Assembly: GCA_034429695.1 (NCBI GenBank)
Contig: DAOUGC010000215.1
Coordinates: 1 to 16,921 of the forward strand
Reading direction: 5' to 3'
Length of the DNA: 16,921 bases
DNA from: DAOUGC01 sp034429695
Lineage (GTDB): Bacteria > Chloroflexota > Anaerolineae > Anaerolineales > Anaerolineaceae
Shown here: one piece after another, positions 1 to 6,372 of the stretch
Layout of the letters: each line of letters opens with the position of its first letter
Position numbering within the stretch: position 1 is the first letter of the stretch
The notes under the pieces: model-generated
The model's input: the letters and a program-made list of their open reading frames with translations, nothing else
Database searches by the model: none
Told to the model about the DNA's origin: nothing
Made by a program: the position numbers and the translations under genes

Positions 1-1775
1 TCGGTTTGTTTTCCGGGCAGGTCCATATGCGGGCGGTCGTTGCCTTCGGTCTCGAAGTAAGTGGGCATGCCGGCGAAGATCACGGCTGCGTCTGCGCCGC
101 GTGCGGCTGCCACCGCCGCCTCAATGGGGTCGTGTTGCGGTTGCGGCAGGATGTGCATCAGGCGCACAAAGGTGACCTCAAGTGGCATGTCGTGCACCAG
201 TTCAAGACGCAGGTCGTATTCGCGTCCGGCTTCCAGTGGAATGGTCGCGGTCGCCATTAACGAGAACGGGTCGTTGCGCAATTGATGACGGGAGACGTTG
301 CCGCGGTTGTTCTCAGCCGCCAGTTTGCCGTCAATGTACAGGCGGGTCAGGTGCGTGTTTGCCAGCAGCAGCGTCCAATCCCCACTGGCTGTGGGTTTGA
401 GTTTACCCGACCAGCGCACCGAGAAGATGTCGGCGTTTACCAGCGGGTCAGGCGAGCTGTTCCACCAGAAGGTGTCAATGCGCTCATCCGTGCGGGTAAG
501 CACCGGCTGACCGGCGAAATCGGTGTTATTAAAGAATTCTGCTTTCAAGCCGGATGGGAACAACCCGGCTGGCATGCTGGGCGGAACCACCCAGTTGGTG
601 GCGCCTTCCTCGTAAACGATCTTAACGTCATCACCGACCAGTGCGCGGATGCCTTCCAATGGGCTGACCGAGTAAGGCGGGTTGACAAACGAGCTGCCGC
701 CACCGCCGTAACGGGCTTCGCTGGCGTTTGGCCCGATTACTGCCAGTTTTTTGATGCGCTGGCGTTCCAACGGCAGCACATTGCCTTCATTTTTAAGCAA
801 CGTGATCGATTCCTCTGCCAGTTCACGGGCAAGCGCGGCGTGCGCGGGTGTGTTCAGTGCGGATGGCCCCTTCTTATCGGAGCCGTCCATTGCCCCGCTC
901 CACACGATCAGGCGCAGGATGCGGCGCACGGCTTCGTCGATCACCGTACGCGGAACCTGCCAGGTGCGCACGGCATCCACCGCCAGACGCCCGTAGTATT
1001 TTGCCGGGCCTGGCATTTCGATATCCATACCTGCAAGCAATGATTCGTTGGTGGTGTGCACCGCACCCCAGTCGCTGACCACAGCACCCTGGAAACCCCA
1101 CTCATCTTTAAGAATGAAGCGCAACAAATACTCGTTTTCACTGGCGTAGGTGCCATTGAGCCGATTGTAAGCGCACATAACCGTCCACGGTTGGGCTTCG
1201 TGCACCACGGCTTCAAACGCTGGCAGGTAAATCTCGCGCAGGGTGCGCTCATCCACCTCGGAACTGCCGCGCATGCGTTCGGTTTCCTGATTGTTGCAGG
1301 CAAAATGTTTCAGTGATGCACCGATCCCCACGCTTTGCAGGCCGTTCACCCAGGCAACGCCGATGCGCCCTGCCAGATAGGGATCTTCGGCGTAGGCTTC
1401 AAAGTTGCGCCCGCCCAACGGAGAGCGGACAATGTTGACACACGGGCCCAGCAAAATATGACAACCCAGCGCACGGGTTTCCTCGCCCAGGGCGCGGCCC
1501 ACCTTTTCGATCAATGCCGGGTTCCAACTGGCAGCCATGGAGATGCCGGTGGGGAAGGAAGTGGCCGGTTCGTAAGGTCTGCCTGAGCCATCCTTTGCGG
1601 CGCGTACGCCGTGTGGTCCGTCGGTCATGACGATGGATGGAATACCCAGCCGTTCGATTGCCACGGTATGCCAGACATCGCGGCCGGACAATAGCGATAC
1701 TTTTTCTTCAAGCGTTAACTGCTCCAGCAGTTGGTCAACGCGTTCTTCGGTCTGTGCGGATACGTATGAAGTCAT
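1..1775 (-). CDS. GH3 beta-glycosidase with PA14 insert (3' end beyond window)
   Basis: Glycoside hydrolase family 3, probably a beta-glucosidase-type exo-enzyme that releases sugars from plant or microbial oligosaccharides. 591 codons are visible; full-length relatives run to about 800-850 residues, so the C-terminus lies beyond the left edge. The N-terminal barrel spans about residues 15-290, with TDGPHGVR (51-58), LKHFACNNQ (155-163) and VVSDWGA, whose Asp235 is the expected nucleophile. The alpha/beta sandwich starts near 310 and is interrupted at about 405-540 by a PA14-like segment (LKAEFF, VRWSGKL, TRLYIDGK), which in family members shapes the substrate site. Glu577 in ETEGNDR is the likely acid/base. 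No signal peptide is seen, so it is probably cytoplasmic. The ATG is preceded by GAGGAA at 5-nt spacing (1781-1786). The sugar specificity cannot be read from the sequence. Family assignment is secure. Confidence 0.95.
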   Translation of the reverse strand, partial: MTSYVSAQTEERVDQLLEQLTLEEKVSLLSGRDVWHTVAIERLGIPSIVMTDGPHGVRAAKDGSGRPYEPATSFPTGISMAASWNPALIEKVGRALGEETRALGCHILLGPCVNIVRSPLGGRNFEAYAEDPYLAGRIGVAWVNGLQSVGIGASLKHFACNNQETERMRGSSEVDERTLREIYLPAFEAVVHEAQPWTVMCAYNRLNGTYASENEYLLRFILKDEWGFQGAVVSDWGAVHTTNESLLAGMDIEMPGPAKYYGRLAVDAVRTWQVPRTVIDEAVRRILRLIVWSGAMDGSDKKGPSALNTPAHAALARELAEESITLLKNEGNVLPLERQRIKKLAVIGPNASEARYGGGGSSFVNPPYSVSPLEGIRALVGDDVKIVYEEGATNWVVPPSMPAGLFPSGLKAEFFNNTDFAGQPVLTRTDERIDTFWWNSSPDPLVNADIFSVRWSGKLKPTASGDWTLLLANTHLTRLYIDGKLAAENNRGNVSRHQLRNDPFSLMATATIPLEAGREYDLRLELVHDMPLEVTFVRLMHILPQPQHDPIEAAVAAARGADAAVIFAGMPTYFETEGNDRPHMDLPGKQT

Positions 1776-1819
1776 TCTGATTCCTCGCTTTGAGCCATGA
1801 AAATTCGGACACCTTGATG

Positions 1820-1848
1820 ATTATTGACCCGTGGTCACAGGCTGTCAA
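1820..1848 (-). promoter_or_regulatory. Sigma70-type promoter of the GH3 gene
   Basis: On the minus strand a perfect TTGACA (-35, 1843-1848) is followed after exactly 17 nt by AATAAT (-10, 1820-1825), five of six consensus bases. The predicted start is near 1813, leaving a leader of about 38 nt that contains the GAGGAA ribosome-binding site. This is the best promoter match in the window. Confidence 0.75.
1825..1837. promoter_or_regulatory. Candidate operator palindrome in the GH3 promoter spacer
   Basis: TGACC-CGT-GGTCA is a perfect 5-bp inverted repeat with a 3-bp centre. It lies between the -35 and -10 boxes of the GH3 promoter and overlaps one base of the -10. That position suits a repressor that blocks RNA polymerase, as expected for a sugar-responsive regulator. 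No regulator gene is visible nearby, so the binding protein is unknown. Confidence 0.45.
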
Positions 1849-1896
1849 GGGCAATGCTGCCTGTTCGTTTGTTGTCTGCGTGAGGCGGAAGAGTGG

Positions 1897-1925
1897 TTTC
1901 CATCACCGCGGTTCCGTGATATATT
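1897..1925 (+). promoter_or_regulatory. Extended -10 promoter of the DUF116-like gene
   Basis: TGaTATATT (1917-1925) is an extended -10 element. TTTCCA (1897-1902), four of six -35 bases, lies 17 nt upstream of the hexamer. The predicted start is near 1932, giving a leader of about 33 nt that carries the GGAGG ribosome-binding site at 1955-1959. Confidence 0.55.
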
Positions 1926-1964
1926 AACGTGATTAAATTCCGTGGTTGATCTCTGGAGGCTGGC

Positions 1965-3164
1965 ATGGTGGATGCTGCTACATATTCCCTTAAGGGCGCC
2001 GATGGCACATCTGATGAATATTTTCAGGTAATCGAACGCTTCACCGATGAGTGGCTCATCCATGCCCGCAAGACGGTCGGTTCACTGGTTGAAAATTACG
2101 TGGACATGCAGCGGCGCAATCAAAAGACCGTGCGCAGCGTGGATCACAGTGCATTTGAATTGTTGGTACTGGCGGTGACCATGCGTGAACACGGTTTTGA
2201 CGCCACCCGCCTGCCTGACTGGATGGTGCGTATTCTGCGCAGTTTGTTGTGCGCCCAGGAGCAACACCCCAGGCTGGAAAAGCCGTTCAAGTGGTTGCGC
2301 GGGGTGGCGTCCGGCCTGGCGGGTGGTATTGGCAAAGCCAGCCTGCGCCTGCTGGGAGAACGCAGCCTGCGCTTTGTGGGCAGCCGTGATGCGGTTGGGC
2401 AGGTTGTGACGTGGTTGCTGGCGCAGGGCCAGGACACGCAGGCCCAGCGCCTGACTGCATGGAAGGAGTATTTTGACTCATTAAGCTTCCTGGCTGCCCG
2501 GGATGCCATTGCACGCGCCCAGTGCCTGGCGGATGACTTTGATCGCATGAGCGAAGCCAGGCTGGGGGCATATACACAAAAGGTGGAGACCTACCTGACG
2601 CAAACTGCGCCTGAGACCCGCTGGCGTTACGACGGCGCGTTGATCACCCGCAGCCGGGTGGAATACCACCTGGGGATGCTGGGAACCGAGGTGCTCAATC
2701 GCGATTACCGTTCGAGGTTCATTGGAACCGGCCGTCGCCTGGTGATTTTGCCCACATGCCTGCGCGCAAAGACGGATGAGCACTGCCAGGCACAGCAAAC
2801 CCCCATGGGGCGCATCTGCCAGGGCTGCACCCCGGCCTGCAGGGTGTGGCAAATTAGCCAGTTGGGCGCCAAACAGGGTGTGCCGGTGGTGGTCATTCCC
2901 GATGATGAACTGGCAAGGGTATGCGTCTCCAGTGGATCGGCGGGCAGCGGCATGGGAGTGGTTGGGTTATCCTGCGCTTTAACCAACTGGAATGCCGGTT
3001 GGGAAGCCGAACAACTGGGTTTGCACGCCCAGGGGGTGTTGCTGGATTGTGCGGGTTGCCAGAAACACTGGACGCGTGAAGGTCTCTCCACGGACGCCAA
3101 TCTCAGGCAGATCCAGACTGTGCTGGGGATGCAGTCGGGCGCGGAGTTTGGTGTGGGTCTGTAA
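1965..3164 (+). CDS. DUF116-like cysteine-rich protein
   Basis: 399 residues. The C-terminal part (about 258-392) resembles DUF116: LPTCLRA (Cys265), Cys274, a CxxCxxxC cluster (Cys285, Cys288, Cys292), a predicted strand GVPVVVIPDDE, then VVGLSCALTNWNAG (Cys337) and a late CxxC (Cys362, Cys365) in LLDCAGCQKHW. These cysteines suggest a metal or Fe-S site, but no function is established for the family. The N-terminal half (1-250) is mostly helical, with basic and amphipathic stretches and no convincing membrane segment or signal peptide. GGAGG stands 5 nt before the ATG. It is a single gene, divergent from GH3 and followed by a hairpin terminator. DUF116 assignment is by motif recall and is fairly confident; the biochemical role is unknown. 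Confidence 0.8.
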   Translation: MVDAATYSLKGADGTSDEYFQVIERFTDEWLIHARKTVGSLVENYVDMQRRNQKTVRSVDHSAFELLVLAVTMREHGFDATRLPDWMVRILRSLLCAQEQHPRLEKPFKWLRGVASGLAGGIGKASLRLLGERSLRFVGSRDAVGQVVTWLLAQGQDTQAQRLTAWKEYFDSLSFLAARDAIARAQCLADDFDRMSEARLGAYTQKVETYLTQTAPETRWRYDGALITRSRVEYHLGMLGTEVLNRDYRSRFIGTGRRLVILPTCLRAKTDEHCQAQQTPMGRICQGCTPACRVWQISQLGAKQGVPVVVIPDDELARVCVSSGSAGSGMGVVGLSCALTNWNAGWEAEQLGLHAQGVLLDCAGCQKHWTREGLSTDANLRQIQTVLGMQSGAEFGVGL

Positions 3165-3219
3165 TTTTTATTCATCCATCTGATTCTCTGCAGGACAATG
3201 TAGGAAGTGCTTTTCGTCG

Positions 3220-3243
3220 GGGCGCATGGCAATGCGCCCTTTA
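3220..3243 (+). terminator. Rho-independent terminator candidate after the DUF116-like gene
   Basis: GGGCGCAT and ATGCGCCC form an 8-bp GC-rich stem with a GGCA tetraloop, followed by TTTAAG. It lies 55 nt past the stop codon. The T-tract is short, so termination may be partial. Confidence 0.5.
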
Positions 3244-3440
3244 AGTGTTAACCAAAAGATGAAAAAGCCGGGGAAATTTATCCCTCCCCTGAATGCGAAG
3301 CGACCAGCGGAGCAATTGGGGGAGGGCGCAGGGTGGGGCCATCTGTTCCAACTAAATGGAGAAAACTGGATAGAATCCAGGTATGGAAACAAAAGTGGTT
3401 GGGTGGGCTGATGCTTTCCATCTGTTCCAACGAATGAGTG

Positions 3441-3471
3441 GTAGGGTGGGCTGATGCTTTCTCAGCCCACC
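3441..3471. repeat. GTAGGGTGGGCTGA hairpin repeat, copy 1
   Basis: GGTGGGCTGA (3445-3454) and TCAGCCCACC (3462-3471) form a perfect 10-bp stem around a 7-nt loop. It resembles a REP-type palindromic intergenic unit. A degenerate half-copy with the same left arm and loop start lies just upstream at about 3402-3420. Confidence 0.75.
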
Positions 3472-3511
3472 GAATGTATGCGGTAAATAACGGTGGACTG
3501 GAAAAACGCCG

Positions 3512-3528
3512 CACCAGCTTCGCTGGCG
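3512..3528. repeat. Short CCAGC-TTC-GCTGG palindrome, copy 1
   Basis: CACCAGCTTCGCTGGCG contains a 5-bp stem (3514-3518 with 3522-3526) and a 3-nt loop. The same 17 bases recur at 3743-3759 inside another repeat, which suggests a small independent repeat unit. Confidence 0.6.
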
Positions 3529-3617
3529 ACTCACCCCACCTTTTTCAACTTGGACTCATTCGTTGGAACAGATGCTGAAGTTTTTTCAGCCCACCATTTG
3601 ATAATTGCATCGCAAAA

Positions 3618-3729
3618 AACACCCCCTCCGCTCCCGAACGCCGTTCAATATCCATCACGGTCAAACGTCAACCCCGGCGTTCGGGACCACCTCCCCCATC
3701 GAAAAGAACGTCGATGGGGGAGTAGAAAG
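3618..3729 (+). repeat. Two-hairpin intergenic element, copy A1 (forward)
   Basis: It starts with AACACCCCCTCCG. The inverted repeat CCCGAACGCCG (3633-3643) / CGGCGTTCGGG (3675-3685) comes next, then a second hairpin CTCCCCCATCGA (3691-3702) / TCGATGGGGGAG (3711-3722), ending AGTAGAAAG. Forward orientation here; copies downstream of herA are reversed. Confidence 0.8.
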
Positions 3730-3730
3730 T

Positions 3731-3779
3731 GGTAGGGTGGGGCACCAGCTTCGCTGGCGTGATGCTTTCTCAGCCCACC
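3731..3779. repeat. GTAGGGTGGG hairpin repeat interrupted by the CCAGC palindrome
   Basis: This copy matches the 3441-3471 hairpin repeat, except that the single C after GGTAGGGTGGG is replaced by an 18-base insert carrying the CCAGC-TTC-GCTGG palindrome (3745-3757). The rest, TGATGCTTTCTCAGCCCACC, is unchanged. This is a nested repeat. Confidence 0.7.
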
Positions 3780-3866
3780 ATTTGATAATTGCACCGTCCA
3801 GGCGCAAAAATCACCAGCGAGGGGTTTGAATCCAAATCCGTGAAATCCGTTTCTCAACCCGTTGTC

Positions 3867-3941
3867 AGAACACCCCCTCCGGTGTAAGCGCAGCGGCAGC
3901 ACCTCCCCCATCGAACAGAACGTCGATGGGGGAGTAGAAAG
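3867..3941 (+). repeat. Two-hairpin intergenic element, shortened copy A2 (forward)
   Basis: It begins AGAACACCCCCTCCG and ends in the same hairpin, CTCCCCCATCGA (3903-3914) / TCGATGGGGGAG (3923-3934), plus TAGAAAG. The inner GAACGCCG hairpin is missing and replaced by a short unrelated GC-rich stretch, so this is an internally deleted copy. Confidence 0.75.
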
Positions 3942-4015
3942 ATCTGATCGCCTTCGTCCATTTGTTGATGGTTGCTAGCAGGAAGCCCACCGAATGTGTG
4001 GTTAATAATGTTGGG

Positions 4016-4083
4016 CTACCAATTTATGAGCGGGTTCATTTTCCATATTTACACGGATCAAATCCCTTTTCGTGCTTTTTGTA
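4016..4083 (+). repeat. 68-bp direct repeat, copy 1
   Basis: It begins CTACCAATTTATGAGCGGG and ends CGTGCTTTTTGTA. It matches 4227-4294 with only a few mismatches, and the two starts are 211 bp apart. Confidence 0.8.
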
Positions 4084-4150
4084 GTTTGACGTGATGATTG
4101 GTGGGTCGATGTTTTCCCGACCCATCCTGCGCGTCTTCCAGTTAATGCAC

Positions 4151-4230
4151 GTAGGGTGGGCTGGTGTACTTTCCAGCCCACCTTTTTTTGATCCATTGTG
4201 GTGGGCTGAGAAAGCATCAGCCCACCCTAC
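4151..4230. repeat. Head-to-head pair of GTAGGGTGGGCTG hairpin repeats
   Basis: Two hairpins sit back to back: GGTGGGCTGG (4155-4164) / CCAGCCCACC (4173-4182) and GGTGGGCTGA (4200-4209) / TCAGCCCACC (4217-4226). The outer ends GTAGGGTGGGCTG and CAGCCCACCCTAC are reverse complements, so the whole 80 bp is one large palindrome, like a bacterial interspersed mosaic element. Confidence 0.75.
4155..4189 (+). terminator. Terminator-like hairpin within the repeat pair
   Basis: A perfect 10-bp GC-rich stem with an 8-nt loop is followed directly by seven T (4183-4189). This is intrinsic-terminator form on the plus strand. It stands almost 1 kb after the DUF116-like gene and upstream of the nurA promoter, so it could insulate the operon from read-through. 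Confidence 0.5.
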
Positions 4231-4294
4231 CAATTTATCAGCGGGTTCATTTTCCATATTTCCACGGATCAAATCCCTTTTCGTGCTTTTTGTA
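4227..4294 (+). repeat. 68-bp direct repeat, copy 2
   Basis: Second copy of the 4016-4083 repeat. It starts at the CTACC end of the second hairpin repeat and ends TTTTTGTA. Each copy follows or abuts a GGGCT/AGCCC repeat remnant, so the two repeat families may have been duplicated together. Confidence 0.8.
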
Positions 4295-4526
4295 TGGCGG
4301 AGCGCCCGTTTCACCGGCGAGGCGAAATTCCAAGCCGCCGATTGTTTCCTGTCTCCGCAGGATTGGCCACGCCCTTTCGTATATTCGTTCTTATTTATAA
4401 AAAAACGGTACGCCCTGCCCGATCAGGACGCGGGAAAGGTGGGGCAGCGTATTTGTCCTTTCACTGTTATCAAAGTTAAGAAAATTCCGGCTGCCCCATC
4501 CCCCCGCGGATGCCGCTGGACCCGCA

Positions 4527-4535
4527 TGCTATAAT
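4527..4535 (+). promoter_or_regulatory. Extended -10 promoter of the nurA-HAS-herA operon
   Basis: TGcTATAAT is a consensus extended -10 element. No good -35 lies 16-18 nt upstream, as is common for this promoter class. The predicted start is near 4542, giving a leader of about 22 nt with GGGGTGG (4553-4559) before the ATG at 4564. The promoter rules out the in-frame upstream ATG at 4510 as the main start. Confidence 0.6.
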
Positions 4536-4563
4536 CATCTCATTCCATTTCCGGGGTGGCCCC

Positions 4564-5736
4564 ATGCCGGTCAATTACCAGCAAATTCAACCGCAAATCC
4601 GTGATTACTGCCGCCAGATGGCCGGTCAACAGCGCACGCTGCAGGATCGGCTGGAGCTTGCCCGCCAGCAATTGCAGATCCATTCCGCTGATCCTGACCG
4701 GCTGCGCGCCATTTTGGAGGCTGCCGTGGCGGCCAACCCCATGTTGCGCTGCGCCATGCCCGCATCTGACATGATGAACCTCAGTGTGCCGCTGCCCTCT
4801 GCGCCGCCGCCGGACGTGTTGCTCGGCGCAGATGGCTCGCAGGTGGAGCCCAGCCGGCATGAGGCTGTTGAATACGGCCTGATCAATGTCGGCGCCATTC
4901 GCATCCCGTGCGGCAAGGCTGAAGCCCCGCGTGAGGTGGTGGATACCCACCTGCTCAGTCTGGACGAACTGCACCCCGAAAGCGGTCCGGTGGGCGAGGG
5001 CGTGATTGCCCTGCAGCGCGACCTCAACGAGCGGCGCCTGCTTGCCCGTCTGGCAGAGAACGAACCGGGCATTGTGGTCACCCTCACCGATGGACCCCTG
5101 GAATTATTCCGCGAGCCAAAGGAACAAAAACGTTATCAGGAATTGCTGGATGAATACCTGAAGGAACTGGATTTCATGGCCAGCATGAACGTGGTTACCG
5201 CCGGGTATGTTGACCGGCCCGTCTCCAACCTGCTGGTCACCCTGCTGGAACTGCCCCTGTTGAGCGATGTCTCCCGCGCCGGACACGAACATCCCCTGCA
5301 CCTGGTGCGTGACTCCATGCTGTTTGCCGAAATGCTCAAACCGGGTGAGCGCTCTGCGGTGTTTGGCATCCAGTCGGGCAGCGCGCAACGCTTCACCGGT
5401 CACAAGGCGCTGCATTTCTTTTATCTCAATGTGGCCCAGCACGGCAAACCGCAACTGGCGCGGGTGGAGATCCCCGCCTGGGTGGCACGCTGGCAGGAAG
5501 GGCTGAACTGCCTGCACGCCGTGCTGGTGGCGCAATGCCGCCAGATGGGTGCGCGGCCCTTTCCGTATGTGCTGCACCGCGCCCACGAGGTGGCCGTGGT
5601 GGGACTGGACGAGAAGGAACAATTGACCGGTTGGATCACCAAGGCGCTGCTGGAAGCCGGCGTGCCGGTGGACGGGGTTTCCAACAAACAATCGGGCAAA
5701 AATGCCATGAACACTCACGGGAGGTACACCCCATGA
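4564..5736 (+). CDS. nurA: NurA-type 5'-3' nuclease
   Basis: 390 residues of the NurA family, an RNase H-like, Mn-dependent nuclease that works with the HerA ATPase in DNA end processing. Expected active-site motifs are present in order: LLGADGSQ (Asp90), a helix with Glu156 (DLNERRLL), TLTDGPLELF (Asp176), TAGYVDRP (Tyr215), and a C-terminal PFPYVLHRAHEVA (His341). These match the Asp, Glu, Asp, Tyr, His set described for archaeal NurA. The first 60 residues are helical and Gln-rich, and there is no signal peptide. The stop codon overlaps the next start (ATGA, 5733-5736), indicating translational coupling. The start was chosen from the promoter position, GGGGTGG and the beginning of a plausible fold; the 18 extra codons from 4510 read through the promoter. 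Family call is strong; the in vivo substrate is inferred. Confidence 0.9.
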   Translation: MPVNYQQIQPQIRDYCRQMAGQQRTLQDRLELARQQLQIHSADPDRLRAILEAAVAANPMLRCAMPASDMMNLSVPLPSAPPPDVLLGADGSQVEPSRHEAVEYGLINVGAIRIPCGKAEAPREVVDTHLLSLDELHPESGPVGEGVIALQRDLNERRLLARLAENEPGIVVTLTDGPLELFREPKEQKRYQELLDEYLKELDFMASMNVVTAGYVDRPVSNLLVTLLELPLLSDVSRAGHEHPLHLVRDSMLFAEMLKPGERSAVFGIQSGSAQRFTGHKALHFFYLNVAQHGKPQLARVEIPAWVARWQEGLNCLHAVLVAQCRQMGARPFPYVLHRAHEVAVVGLDEKEQLTGWITKALLEAGVPVDGVSNKQSGKNAMNTHGRYTP

Positions 5737-6359
5737 CGACAATGGAAATTGGCAAGTTACTGCGCGCCAGCACCAGTGGGTGCGTGGTGGGCTGCCGCGT
5801 TTCGCAGATTGATGCACCGGCTTTTGGCTGCCTGGTGCGCATTCCCATGGATGAGGCCGGTGACGTGCAGGTGTACGGGCTGGTGTACGACATGCACATT
5901 GACGATGATGGGCTGGTGCGCCAGTTGGTCACTGCAGAGGGTGTGCCGGATGATGTGATCCTGGACAACCGCGTCAACCGCAATGTACCGGTGGAGATCA
6001 GTGTGTTGTTTGTGGGCTACATTCGCGGTGGGGTGGTGCATCACCTGCTGCCCCCGCGCCCGCCCCTCACGCTGGATGCCATGTACCTGGCGAGCGCCGA
6101 GGAACTGTGCGCATTTACATCCGTGGGGCGCTTTGGATATTTCCGGCATGTGCTGCGCGCTGCCGACCTGCCCGTGGGCGAGCTGCTGGCAGCGCATTTG
6201 CAGCAAGCCGCACAGGCACAGCCCCCTGCGGCACAATCCAATGGCGCGGGCGGCTGGCTGGATAACGCCGTGCGTGAGTTGATCACCCTGTTGCGCGATG
6301 ATTATCCCACCCTGATGGGTGTGCTGGGCGCGTTGAGCGATGCGCGTCTGATGGAATAA
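5733..6359 (+). CDS. Stand-alone HAS-barrel protein between NurA and HerA
   Basis: 208 residues with no catalytic motif. Residues 8-115 look like a HAS-barrel (HerA/ATP-synthase beta-barrel): GCLVRIPMDEAGDVQVYGLVYD, then NVPVEISVLFVGYI. These align with HerA's own N-terminus, where FYGLVTDLQL and LYTNLEVLPALML occupy the same places. A helical region follows (121-160, EELCAFTSVGRFGYFRHVLRA), then an Ala/Gln/Pro linker near 160-174 and a C-terminal helix (175-205). GGGAGG stands 8 nt before the ATG, which overlaps the nurA stop. Position and fold suggest an adaptor or regulatory subunit of the HerA-NurA complex. The alternative is a structural protein that lost the ATPase part after a herA duplication. 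The HAS-barrel call is by pattern, without a profile search. Confidence 0.7.
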   Translation: MTTMEIGKLLRASTSGCVVGCRVSQIDAPAFGCLVRIPMDEAGDVQVYGLVYDMHIDDDGLVRQLVTAEGVPDDVILDNRVNRNVPVEISVLFVGYIRGGVVHHLLPPRPPLTLDAMYLASAEELCAFTSVGRFGYFRHVLRAADLPVGELLAAHLQQAAQAQPPAAQSNGAGGWLDNAVRELITLLRDDYPTLMGVLGALSDARLME

Positions 6360-6372
6360 CGGAGGAACGGGC

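Larger units (their letters stand above)
3165..4563. other. Gene-free, repeat-rich intergenic region (1.4 kb)
   Basis: No frame here shows a protein-like composition; the short open frames are read through palindromic repeats. The region holds at least four repeat types, described separately: GGTGGGCTGA/TCAGCCCACC hairpins, a short CCAGC-TTC-GCTGG palindrome, a two-hairpin element also found downstream of herA, and a 68-bp direct repeat. A recurring ATCTGTTCCAAC motif appears near 3341 and 3419, and inverted near 3560. The final stretch (about 4300-4526) looks unique, with no clear feature before the nurA promoter. Confidence 0.8.

Noticed and set aside
282..1043. 253-codon plus-strand open frame
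   Set aside because: It is antisense to the GH3 gene, whose catalytic motifs are clear, and its composition (Cys/Arg/His-rich) is not protein-like.
4002..4314. Open frames on the minus strand across the 68-bp repeats
   Set aside because: The two frames share nearly identical products only because they read the same direct repeat; no start signal.
4510..4563. In-frame upstream ATG for nurA
   Set aside because: It would translate the TGcTATAAT promoter and the leader; the ATG at 4564 has GGGGTGG and begins a plausible fold.
5104..5817. 237-codon minus-strand open frame opposite nurA
   Set aside because: The plus strand carries NurA active-site motifs; the antisense product is His/Gln-rich and featureless.
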